From: Paratinospora sagittata
Lineage: Eukaryota; Streptophyta; Magnoliopsida; Ranunculales; Menispermaceae
DNA: 64,000 nucleotides
Direction of reading: 5' to 3'
Assembly: GCA_035771175.1 (NCBI GenBank)
Contig: CM069607.1
Coordinates: 9,792,501-9,856,500, forward strand
Below, in pieces: positions 46,901 to 56,698 of the stretch. The translations under genes and the position numbers were made by a program. A model generated the notes under the pieces. The model made no database searches. It worked only from the letters and a program-made list of their open reading frames with translations, and was not told the origin of the DNA. The stretch's first letter is position 1. Each line of letters opens with the position of its first letter.

Positions 46901-49900
46901 TGAAAGGTTTGGAAAACACGACAGGTTTCAGATTTTTCTTTTAGGAGATATACCCAACAAAGTCTAGTATGATCATCAATAAAGGTTACAAACCACTTAG
47001 TGCCCGAGATGTTTGATACCCTAGCCGGTCCCCAAATGTCACTATGAATCAATGCAAAGGGTTTAGATGCTTTATATGGTTGAGAAAGAAAAACAGATCG
47101 AGTGTGTATGGCCAATTGACATATTTCACATTGAAATGAATGAGGACTTTTAATTCGAAAGAGTAAGGGAAACAAATTCTTCAAATAAGGAAAACTAGGG
47201 TGGCCTAATCTATAGTGCCACAACATTATGTCAGCATTGCCAGAAACAGAAAAAAAAAAATCACAGCCAGATATAAGGGCTTGTCTAGTGTTCTCATCCT
47301 CAAAGAAATAAAGTCCGTCATGCTCTCTAGCATTGCCAATCGTCTTCCCCGAGTGCAACTCCTGAAATTCACAGCGAGAAGAGTAAAATTTAGCCACACA
47401 ATTGAGATCTTTGGTTAATTTACTGATGGACAGCATGTTACAGGATAAGTTTGGGACTAGTAAAACAGAGTGAAGGGTTAAGGTGTCAGAGATTTTAATG
47501 GAACCATTACCGGAAACAGTAGACAAAGACCCATCAGCTATTTTAACTTTCCCAAAGTTAGAACATGGAGTAAAGGTGGAAAAAAGATGAGAAGAACCTG
47601 TCATATGATCTGAAGCACCCAAATCAATGATCCAGGGTGTTTTTGATGTCACTGATGCACTAAGAGCCTCTAAGAAATTACCTGACTGTGCTAGACTGCA
47701 AGAACTGACACTAGGAATGGGTTGAGATTGGTTTAAAAGCTTATACAGTTGTTCTATCTGCTCCTTGTTGAGGGAAAGAAGTGTGTTTGGAGAGTTTTCA
47801 CTTTGCGGGCCTCCTTCATCCTCAACTACTGCTTGGAACCCTTTACCATCAACTTGCCCCCTTGGTTTCCAATTTGGTGGCTTGCCATGGAGTTTCCAAC
47901 AAGTTTCTTTGGTATGTCGAGGACACTGGCAGTGATCACACCATATTTTCTCGCCCCTTTTTTCCATTCTTTGACTTCCCGATATCTTGTGCTGATTACT
48001 TGGTCCTTTTATAGCTAAAGCTGAACCTTCAGGAGTGGTTTGTCCAGCATTAGAGTCTTTATTTTCTCCCATCATAACCTTCCGTCGACTCTCTTCTCGT
48101 CGAACTTCAGCAAAGACCTCATCAGTTGAAGGTAGTGGATCCTTCCCAAGTATCCTTCCTCGCACTCCGTCTAGTTCCTTATTGAGTCCAGTTAAAAACT
48201 CAAACACCCTTTCTTTTTCAAGTAGACGCCTTTGTTTTATACTGCATTCAACACATCCTAAGTCCGACTCATAGAACAAATCAAGTTCTTGCCATAAATT
48301 TTTTAAGGTATTGTAATACTGAGTTACAGATTGTCCGCCTTGACGATGTTCCCGTAGCTTTGATTTTATCTCAAATACTTGTGCAGAATTTTCCAAGTTG
48401 GAGTAGGTCTCCTTCACAGCTTCCTGCGTGTGTTGTTGAAAGAAATAGGTATGTCTGCCCAATTTGAGTCTCCATGGAATTAATTAGCCACGCCATGACA
48501 ATCGAATTACCAGCATTCCAACTTTGGAAAGCGGGATCATCTTCTTTGGGCGCCTTTGTTGCTCCAGTTAAATAACCAATCTTGCCTCTGTCTTTAACCA
48601 CCAACTTTACTGATTGGGACCATTGAAGATAGTTCTTACCATTTAACTTGTGAGCTGTAATTTGAAGTGAGGAATGGTGAAGTGAGTAATTGTCACCTCC
48701 TCCATATAGTGAAACAGCAGGTTGTGTAGTTTGGGGCTGGTACAGCCCTGTAGAGGTTTCAGATGATGCTCTGCTTGCCCCTGTCATGGCTGTCTTAGCC
48801 ATTTAAATTGTCGATTTCAGAGACTGCTCTGCTTGCCCCTGTCATGGCTGTCTTAGCCATTTAAATTGTCGATTTCAGAGACTGCTCTGATACCATGAAA
48901 TTAGGGAGGCAAAGAACTCTTTTTCTCTATCTTATTCAATGAAAAAAACTGATCCCTTTTTATAGATCAGTCAGTACACAGAGGCTAAGAACCAGAAAAA
49001 TATTCACCCTAAAAAATAGGAACAAGATAACAACCTAACAACCTGATTTATTTTAAAAAGATAAACTTAAATCCTAGAATAGATAAGATATAAATGATAA
49101 AGATAAATCCTAGAATAGATAAACTAGAATTACTAAAAGCTGTCTCCAACATGCAACACCTTCCTTTTCCTCAAAGATTCCAACCCCAATGTCTTCAAGA
49201 TCCATAGTAGTCTTTGGGAGAACTCAATTCAACTTAGCCAACTTGAGGATACAGAGATGATGCAATGGCTTATTTATTGAGATTTTATGCCTAGCACTAA
49301 CTCTAGATTAACTGATGGTGCATCTAATTGAAAATGGCCCATGGTTAGGATTTTGTTTAGGAAACAGCAAGGCATACACACAAAGGCCTATCCTTCTTGT
49401 CAAGCTTAACTATCTCAATCACTAGATCTTAAATTGCTTTATACCTATAGCTAGTGCCCAGAGGCCAATGAAAAAAGGTTGAATGGCACGGCGTCCGCTG
49501 CGCCATACTATTCTAGCTAAGAAACAAGTTTGGTTTGACCCTACCCACTGAAACAGAGCCTTGAAATAGCTAAAAATTAACCACAAAAACCTTAAGAATT
49601 TCTAGAAAGATAATTTTGTTTTCCATGTTGATCATAGCTAGGACGTATATTATGTCGAAGCATTCCAATCTATACAATTCTACTGCTGTTAATGATGTGA
49701 ACTTGGACCCAGTCAAGTTATCATTTCATGAGAGCCTTTCAATACAGGAATTAGTGATAAATTAAAAAAAAAATATTTGCAGCATGCATTTCTATTTCTT
49801 TTTCTTTTCCCAATTACATCAGCAAAGAAAATTATGGCTACCTTAGGTCCTCAGCCATCCTTTTCATCATTGTCATTGTCATCATCATCATATGTTACCT

Positions 49901-51375
49901 TAGGTATACTATAGCTATTTTGCCTCTAGGAGGCAAGGCATTAGCCTTGTCCAGTGGGATGTATATATCTTGTGTTTTCTAATAAATCTTTCTTCAAAAA
50001 TCATTTTCAATATTTTGGATTATGAGATCTAGAGAAGGGATATCCGATGGAATTTATAGATCAATTCCTTTTAGTGATTTGCCTCGTTGAATGCCGTTGA
50101 GTTGAAGACCTAATATTATTGTACTGTATATTGAAATTTCATAACAGTTCACTAAGTTGAGCAATCCTGTTATGTGTATTTGCTTACCGTTTAAAAAAAA
50201 ATGAATAATAGCAGGTACATCTAGAAGTAGCATGTTAGTGTATGTGATTGATCATTACTTTGTCCATCACAAATTATCAATTCATTCAATAGTGATAAAT
50301 TCACAATTGATCAACAGAAAAGTTCATGATGAATTGTCAAATCTATCTTTCTACTTCTTATTATATGGTAAATATATCAAAGGTTTTATCTTGCAGCGCT
50401 CACTAACAGGTCTATTGTTTCGGGCATTGATGATAAAGACCAGTTAATTTTTCTTTCTTTCTTTCTTTCTACTTCTTCTTCCTTTTATCCCATCCCTTGG
50501 GGCCTAGTTGCTCAAGTAGGAGATGCCCCCATTAGCCATCCTATGGGAAAACACAATCTGTGTAATTTAGGAATGTCACATGGTAGGAATACTGTATATG
50601 GTTATGAATATTTTAGAAATAGAAAGTTCCTAATTACAGGGGTTCAATTTTAATTCATAACCATATATACAGTATTCCTACTATGCGATTTCCCACAAAT
50701 CCAAGTCTCATGCTGAGCATTAGGCCCTCTCCCTTGTGTGGGTAGTGAGATTTGAACCTAGGTAATATTCTTAATTTTTGGTGCAGTTAAAACCATGGCT
50801 CAAATTAAAGTTGCTTTTTGTATTAATGAACCAAAATTTTACATCGGGACGTGGCTCCATCTGAAGTACAAATTTTACATCTTTTTATCCCAGTTCATGT
50901 CAGGCATTTTACAAATGCAATAATTGTTACTCTATTTGTCCGTGCTAGTGGCTGCTACCATAGTGTAGGCAAAATGCTGCATCATCTGCTTATAGCTCTG
51001 CTTAAAGTCTGGAAGCTCTAAATTTCTCACTTCTTCTGGTTTAAAATCTTGATTCCCCAGATATGGTCACTTCAATTCATGAGAACTGGTTTTGTGCAAG
51101 GTGTGTGAATACATCGAAACCTGCTGGTGAAGGTGCTATTGTTATGCATACGGCTGCATTTATTTTGGTTGCCCTGTAAGCATTGGTTTTGTTTTCAGTT
51201 AGCATCTTTATAATTGTTTCTTTTTTAGTCTCTTATCTCACCATAGATTTTTTTTTTTTTTTCTTATACATGTCACCAATCAAATCATAGATATGATGGT
51301 TCAATTGGGTCAGCATCTCGTGCAATGGCGGTAGTTGATCAGTTAGCATGGCAACTAAGTCGAAAAAATCTTTAG
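40903..51375 (+). CDS. Conserved-looking plant protein of unknown function, 149 residues
   Basis: Five exons with GT/AG borders: 40903-40972, 41106-41175, 41594-41703, 51061-51175, 51291-51375 (TAG). They total 450 nt in one frame. The protein starts MAMDWGFVHRIWEKWASSN and includes NYDPTGPSRLLSI, FLDFIKKNNLQAECFFIGLN, SIHENWFCARCVN, GEGAIVMHTAAFILVALYDG and SRAMAVVDQLAWQLSRKN. I do not recognise a named family. No transit or signal peptide, transmembrane helix or metal site is evident. It looks like a real gene because every splice junction keeps the frame. Intron 3 is 9,357 bp and contains a copia element. Just after the stop, another frame stays open across a possible further splice (see findings), so the C-terminus is uncertain. 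Confidence 0.75.
41704..44054. other. Intron 3 of the 149-residue gene, part left of the copia element
   Basis: AT-rich non-coding sequence. A (TG)n/(CG)n patch lies at 43505-43535. Open frames at 42012-42245 and 42539-42748 (both minus) carry no family features. No coding content was found; older retroelement debris is possible but not demonstrable by eye. Confidence 0.4.
44055..44310 (-). repeat. 3' LTR of the copia element
   Basis: 256 bp; ends ...CTAATTTCA in element orientation. Differs from the 5' LTR at six positions. Preceded by the polypurine tract in element orientation. Confidence 0.93.
44377..48462 (-). pseudogene. Copia pol: late gag, protease, integrase, RT, RNase H
   Basis: The frame 48462-45637 carries the gag zinc knuckle (CDHCQCPRHTKETC), protease (WIIDLGASDHMT; the usual DSGA has Leu for Ser, 47617-47625), and integrase: HHCC (HYRLGHP, CEIC), Asp in LIHSDIWGP, Asp in VLRSDNGREY, Glu in PQQNGLAERKN. 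RT starts KWVLTVKYKSDGTIERYKAR. A TAG at 45637-45639 follows LVAKGFT, where Gln is usual. The frame resumes at TYGIDYQETFSPVAKL and continues with RT (YVDDIILTGDN) and RNase H (DADWAGS, RRSTSGYC, SSAEVEFRAMA). Near 44385 a frameshift replaces the usual ADIFTKGL end. Normally a single polyprotein. Confidence 0.92.
48371..48802 (-). pseudogene. Copia gag, N-terminal part
   Basis: Starts MAKTAMTGASRASSE at 48802. Contains HKLNGKNYLQWSQSVKL and KGAT-like YLTGATKAPKEDDPAF, then SWNAGNSIVMAWLINSME, the usual copia gag core. Near 48430 a frameshift separates YLFLST from EAVKETYSNLENSAQ, which continues in the other frame (from 48462). The start codon lies in the first unit of a 58-bp tandem duplication, and a second copy of the start region precedes it. 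Confidence 0.85.
48767..48882 (-). repeat. 58-bp tandem duplication in the copia leader
   Basis: Units 48767-48824 and 48825-48882 are identical. The unit covers the sequence just after the primer-binding site and the gag start. In element orientation the distal copy makes an upstream ATG (48860) whose 21-codon frame ends in a TAA (48795-48797) overlapping the gag ATG. Confidence 0.9.
48884..48895 (-). other. Copia primer-binding site (initiator-Met tRNA)
   Basis: On the minus strand TGGTATCAGAGC follows the LTR end directly. It matches the well-known plant copia primer site complementary to the 3' end of initiator methionine tRNA. Confidence 0.9.
48896..49151 (-). repeat. 5' LTR of the copia element
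   Basis: 256 bp, begins TGTTGGAGACAGC in element orientation. Its TATA box (tataaaaaggg, 48955-48966, minus strand) marks the likely promoter. Confidence 0.93.
48955..48966 (-). promoter_or_regulatory. TATA box of the copia 5' LTR
   Basis: Minus strand reads atctataaaaagg. The same box is present in the 3' LTR (44114-44125). Confidence 0.6.
49157..51060. other. Intron 3 of the 149-residue gene, part right of the copia element
   Basis: AT-rich non-coding sequence. It holds a CTTT microsatellite (50449-50472) and a 99-bp hairpin (50583-50681). The open frame 50232-50447 has no recognisable content. Confidence 0.45.
50583..50681. repeat. 99-bp inverted repeat (hairpin / MITE-like)
   Basis: Left arm gtaggaatactgtatatgg (50583 on) and right arm ending ccatatatacagtattcctac-like (to 50681) are reverse complements over about 27 bases apart from one extra TA in the right arm. 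A spacer of about 45 bases separates them. No target duplication is obvious. Confidence 0.7.
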
Positions 51376-51837
51376 CAGTACACTCCATGTATCATACATC
51401 ACACACTGGTTTGTTTTTCTCTTTCTTGAGTTGTGTGGCTTTTGTAGAGTCGGGTAACTGTCTCTAAAACTCTCTTTGCAGTATGCTTAAATTCTTCTTT
51501 TTTTGATATGATGCAGGTGTTGTATCTGTTTACCAGATGGTAAAATCCCTTGCAGATTGCTCTCATGCTTCAAAAGATGTGCAATCTGGGTTTTGCTCTG
51601 AGGGAATCTATCCATGGTTTTGGTATGTGTAGAGACATTGACTATTTGAATTGCCATATTATCCCTTGTGCAAAACTACGAGCTTTAGAAAATGTAAAAA
51701 GGATGAATTTCAGAATTTCATAAGTAGCGTAGAAGATATGAAACAAAGAGGAATACTTAGCCTCATTACCTTCATTTTTAGAAAAAGGCATAATTGTGTA
51801 TCCTAGCATAGAGGATATATGATAATTATAGTTGATT

Positions 51838-52860
51838 TCAGGCGGTGTAGTACAGATGGTCGGGCGTCTGTGTTAAAGGTGGTTGAGGAGTAGAGATCTC
51901 AAGATCGAAACTCGTGCCCATCTTAGTCGCGCCCACTTGGGGAGAGCTGCCCAATGCCCCAAGGGCAGGGACTAGGGGTGTTCATCAACCCGACCGAACC
52001 GAACCTTTTGAGTTGGTTTGGGTTGGGTTAAGTAGGTAGTTTGGGTTGGGTTGAGTTCTAAAATACCTAATCCGATCGGTTTGGGTTGGGTCACGGGTTC
52101 AACCCATAAAAAATCGAATAACCCGACTCAAACCGAACACTAGTATTAGTCTCAAAGTCATAAATTTTATAATTACATATTTATAATTTAAAGCTTTAGT
52201 AATTTCAAAAAAAAAAAATAGCTTACTAATGCGAAGCTTAACAATCATAATAACTTAAAATTGATTTTTTTTTTTTTGTTTTTTTTTTAGCTTGACCGTG
52301 TACTTGTGTCTTTTACTTATTCTACCTTATTCATTTTTATGCGTGTTTTTCTAACTATTCAATAAGAATTTTCAGTGTTTAACCATTAACACTTTTTAAC
52401 AATGTAAAAGTAAGCTCTTGTAACAAGTTATGTTCATATCAAGTTTTAAAGATGTAAACCAACAAGAGATTTGAATTATCATCATGAGTATGAGTTTTAT
52501 AATTACCAATCTAAGTCATTATAATAACATACTGTAAATATTGGATAAAAGAAAAGGGTTATTATAATTTTGCTTTGTAGCAATTATTTTGTAAATTATT
52601 GTTCGAAGTTATCAAACTTAAACTCAAGTGCAACCTGATCTACCGACCCAACCCAAATCGAACTCAAACTATTTGGGTTGGGTTGGGTTTTAAATTTAGC
52701 AACCCAAACTGTTTGAGTTGGGTTAGGTTTTGGCCTCAAATAGATTCAATTCAACTCATGTACACTTTTAGCGGGGACACCACATGGGAAGAAAGACAAA
52801 TATTTAGTTGAGCGGTGGTATTGCTTTTATTTGTTGTTTTTGTTCCTTAAAAAGGAACAA
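51838..52860 (+). mobile_element. SINE-like unit split by a hAT-like element
   Basis: An A-box-like tagtacagatggt (51848-51860) and B-box-like gatcgaaactc (51903-51913) have tRNA-derived SINE spacing. The head continues to 51972, is interrupted by the element 51973-52770, and resumes at 52779 ('accacatgggaag'). The 3' end is uncertain. Confidence 0.5.
51973..52770. mobile_element. Non-autonomous hAT-like element, 798 bp
   Basis: Ends are imperfect inverted repeats: TAGGGGTGTTCATCAA at the left, and TAAAAGTGTACATGAG read from the right. Flanks GCAGGGAC (51965-51972) and GCGGGGAC (52771-52778) form an 8-bp duplication with one mismatch; 8 bp is the hAT hallmark. The subterminal parts are full of GGGTTGGGTT-type motifs (52010-52140, 52640-52730), common in plant hAT derivatives. 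The core is AT-rich without a coding frame. Confidence 0.7.
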
Positions 52861-55327
52861 GCTTTGTTTTAATTGATATAAATATATAAGATCTTTTTGG
52901 TGTAAAAAGTTTGGTTTTTCTTCAATTCTAGTGTATGAATGTGTGCTTTCAATTTATAAAGGTAGTAGTTTTTGAAGTTTTGACTTTGATCATCGTATGT
53001 AAAATGGCCTTCTTTTGGGGATGGTTTAACACAACTCTTTTATGGAAAAAAAAAAAAAAAAAAAAACTCTGTTGATGTTTCAATTATCATCAAGAACATT
53101 TATCTAGTTTTCAAAATATTTGTAACTTCATAATAATAAATTAAAATTTTAATATTTTATTTTGAAATACAAATATTTCTTTAATATGTCAAAACAATAG
53201 ACATGACTGCATTAATATTTTTTTTTGGAATTACATATAATTTTTTGGACAGAAGTTATTGTTTTAAAGTTAAGGGTGCGTTTAACATGCGTGGAATTAG
53301 ATTAATTTTAATTTTATTTTCATGTTTGACTGTGATAGGATTAAAAATAATTTTATCAAATTTTTATCTTGTTGCAAGGGAATAAAATAATTTCAACGTA
53401 AATGTTGGTATTATTTTATTCCATCTTCTTCTTCTTCTTTAAAAAAAATCAAAAAATCAAAATCAAAACCAGTGATTTGCAAAACCAGATTGCTGGCTTT
53501 GCAAATCGCAAAATCAGGATTTTGCTTCATTTTTTTTTTTTTTTGGTTTAATGTAAATAGCTGGTGATTTTTGCTATTTTTTTTGTTTGTTTAATATAAT
53601 TTTAAAGAAAAATTAAGTTAAAAAAAATTATTTATTTTTCATTTTAATTTTAAAATAATAATTTTATTTTTAGTCTTATCTTATGTTGCATTAAACACAA
53701 AATACTCTAATTTTAATCTTATCCCAGTATATCTTATTTAATTTAATTTAATTTTATAAAAATAATTTTATTCTATCATACACATCGAACAAGTCTCAAA
53801 GTGAGTATTTTGACTCCGAAGCCACAAAGGTGTTGTAAAAACAAGCTTAATGGTACGTGCTATGCACAGATATTTTATAAATTATAATTATTACTATCAA
53901 CTAAATGTTTTCACCTTGTTTGGTACAGTTTATGTGTATAGACTCAAAAACGTTTTTTCCAAAAATGGAAAAGCTGATGGGAGAACGTTGATCTCCTAAA
54001 GGCACTCTTTGTTACATTTAACAAAAAGTTTGCTAGACCACCAATCATTCTGCGGAAACAAACAAGGCCTTTGTTAATATACATATTATTTACAAAAAAA
54101 AAGAAAAAAAGAATAAATAGCACACTTAAAGTATAAATAAACAATTAAAGTTTCAATATCTATAAATTGTAAATTAAAGTCTTTTCAAATTCTAAAATGC
54201 AATGAAAAAAATATTTTATTATATAAACAAATTACTAATTAACTACAATATCTCTCATAAATTATAAAAGAAATCTAGATAGACATGTTTATAAAATTAC
54301 CCATTATAAAAAAATTAAATGAATAAAAATAAAAATTAATTAATTAACAATATCTACATAATAAAGTATTTACTTTGATCTATCAACCAATTAAAAGTAA
54401 ATAAACGTTTATTTAACAACTAATTAACTAACAATATTTAACCCTTGAAACTAAATAAACTTGTATTAATAGAATTGTAAATTAAAATAACTAACTTTAA
54501 ATTAATATATAGTTTATAACCTTGAATTAAATTTAAAGGCTAAAAGATCTGATAAAAAAAAGAGAGGAGATAAAAAATGAGGGCAAATCTTAAAACCTAT
54601 TTTGTAATAATTAAAAAGATATAAACTGGAGAATAGTATAAACAAAAATCTGAGTTTTTTTTATTTTTTTATTTTTTTTAGGTATTATATTTATCAAGCG
54701 ACAACATGATACAAACCATTTTCTGTAAACTAAAAACATAAAATAAAAAGAATTAGAACAAAGATAAATTGGTTCAACAGATAGAACCAACATCTCCAAG
54801 TAGGTTCTTCCAAGAATCAAAACCATTGTGTTTGTTTTGGTGAATATTTCTTGTTCCTATTTCCATTCATTTTCTTTCTTTAAATAGAAAAAAAAAATTA
54901 CATGGCTAATGTGGTTAAAAACTATCCTAACTACCTCTATTTATTCAACTAATTAATAAAAATATCACAAAAAAAAGATTGTTAAATCAATTGGGACGTT
55001 ATGCTCTTATGCAAACCGCAACACTTTATCAACCTTAGATTATTTTTTATTGCATCGAATAACATGTTGACATGTGATTTAACGCAAATTTAAAGATAAT
55101 GAGGTCATACATTTTGTATTATAATTTTTACATCAATCAATATAACGTTACTTTAAAAGAAAATAAATGTGTACACAACACAATAACGTTAGGAAATTAA
55201 CCTTTCATTATAATTTTTTTTTAATTGAAGCATAGTGCTAATTTATTTTAAAAAGAATAATGTATGACTATTACACTTGACAAATACACTTTGTTGATAT
55301 TACGATTTAATAACTCTCGAACAAACT
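52861..55327. other. AT-rich intergenic stretch
   Basis: No gene seen. Very AT-rich with poly-A/T runs (53045, 53530). At 53274-53798 the two flanks are weakly inverted ('gtgcgtttaacatgcgtgg' at the left; 'gttcgatgtgtatgat' on the reverse strand at the right), which could be an old MITE of about 525 bp. Short open frames (53203-53385, 53944-54144, 54611-54826) look random. Confidence 0.35.
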
Positions 55328-55330
55328 ATT

Positions 55331-55555
55331 TATAGCTCGAATGGTCTTGCAACACCCTGCCCTCCCACGAGGGGCAAGGGTTGACTCTCCTAGTGAGAGG
55401 CAACGATATGTATATAGTAATGTTGTGGGCGTTAGTCTTTATTGTCTAAGTTCATCTTGTCCTTTAATAGTTATCATCCTCTTTAAAAGGTGGGTTCCGT
55501 TGTTGCACCCGTTAAGGTTTGTTGTACTTGTCAACAACTCTCGAAAAAAAATGTT
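55331..55555 (+). mobile_element. tRNA-derived SINE
   Basis: A-box tagctcgaatgg (55333-55344) and B-box gggttgactctcc (55378-55390) at normal spacing. The body is more GC-rich than its surroundings, and it ends in an A-run (ctctcgaaaaaaaatg, 55541-55556). The open frame 55341-55586 over it is not a gene. Confidence 0.6.
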
Positions 55556-56367
55556 AATAACTTGTGTTCGCCAAGTATGTTTTTAAAGGAGAGCTTTTAA
55601 CCGAACTCTGTAAGGTATGCTAATAGATAGACCATGCGCTGTGCATAAACCGTGTGATGCAGGCTATTTTTTGCCTTTTTTTTTTTGGTTTGAAAGATTT
55701 TAAAAAAAACTTGTCGTTTTTTTTTTTTTTTTTTCTTCTTATTTTTTAATCTTTTGTACGATGAGACTATTATTTATGCAGTCTGGCCATATTTGTTAAT
55801 TTTTTTGTTTTTAAATAAAAGAAAGTAGTTAATCTTTTTTTTTAATTTCATTTTTTTATCGGTGAAAAAGTTACATGAAGCAGAGTTTTGCTACATTTAG
55901 TATTATTTTTTTTAGATTTTTATTTATTATTATTAATAAATATTTTTTTTCTGAAGTTTGTGTAAGAAAATTAAAGACATCACAATAAATTATATATTTT
56001 TAATTGTTGAGCTTCATTATGCATTTGTAATTTTTTAAAATTGGTTGTGATTATTTATAGTCTTTGATAAATTAATATTTATTGATAGTCTAATTTTTTT
56101 AATTAATTAGATTATTTTAGTTTTAATAAAAGGGTTGTGATGGATACACGGGTAAAAATTAGACCTCTTGAGCCGTTCATTTACAGAGACATTATATATT
56201 ATATGTGCAATGCGTTGTAATCTGTGATAGAAAAAAAATTGAATCTTCGAGTTTTCACCTATATTTTTCTAAATTTATTATTTAAATAAATATTTATTAT
56301 ATAAAAAAGTAGTCTTATCATAAAAAATCTTTATCAAACATAAAATAAAAAAAATAAGCCAATATGT

Positions 56368-56480
56368 GACAGCTCGGTTGGTTTAAAAATTGATTATAAG
56401 TGAGATTAAAGAACAAGTATTAAGTTTGAACCTGAACATGTCTTATTTATCTGTCTTTGTTAAAAAGGGCTAACTTAAAT
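56368..56480 (+). mobile_element. Possible SINE head
   Basis: A-box-like agctcggttggtt (56371-56383) and B-box-like gtttgaacct (56424-56433), spaced as in tRNA-derived SINEs. The tail is not resolved. Confidence 0.35.
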
Positions 56481-56651
56481 AATTTTATAGTTTGAAAAGA
56501 TTCGTAAAAAAAAAAAATTAAAAACATGTCTTCTCTCCAACGTTAAAAAAATCGGTATAAAAATAAAATAAAAAAATAAAGAAAGTTACGGTTTATGAAA
56601 AAAAAAAGTTTGAAATAAAAAATAACATAAAAAAAAAAGAAGGCAAAGAGG

Positions 56652-56685
56652 CATTTGAAACTGAGGGGGCATTTGAAACTGAGGT
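56652..56685 (+). repeat. 17-bp near-perfect tandem duplication before TATB
   Basis: 'gcatttgaaactgag' occurs twice (56651 and 56669), ending 14 bases before the TATB start codon, so it lies in the 5' UTR or core promoter. Confidence 0.6.
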
Positions 56686-56698
56686 AGGAGGGTGACAA

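Larger units (their letters stand above)
44055..49151 (-). mobile_element. Ty1/copia retrotransposon, full length, antisense in the intron
   Basis: 5,097 bp on the minus strand. 5' LTR 48896-49151, 3' LTR 44055-44310, each 256 bp, TG..CA, six base differences between them. Flanking 5-bp duplications are CGCAA (44050-44054) and TGCAA (49152-49156), differing by one C/T. The primer site TGGTATCAGAGC (48884-48895, minus strand) fits initiator-Met tRNA. The polypurine tract 'cttgagggggag' borders the 3' LTR (44311-44322). Gag-pol order is that of copia (integrase before RT). Three lesions (gag frameshift, TAG in pol, 3' frameshift) make it defective. Confidence 0.95.

Noticed and set aside
47215..48274. 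Several + strand frames of 67-89 codons
   Set aside because: They are complements of the copia pol frame.
51970..52770. Telomere-like GGGTT repeats
   Set aside because: The motif is GGGTTGGGTT, not the plant telomere repeat TTTAGGG, and it is confined to the subterminal parts of a hAT-like element.
55341..55586. 81-codon frame
   Set aside because: It overlaps a SINE with clear A and B boxes and an A-run; no protein family features.
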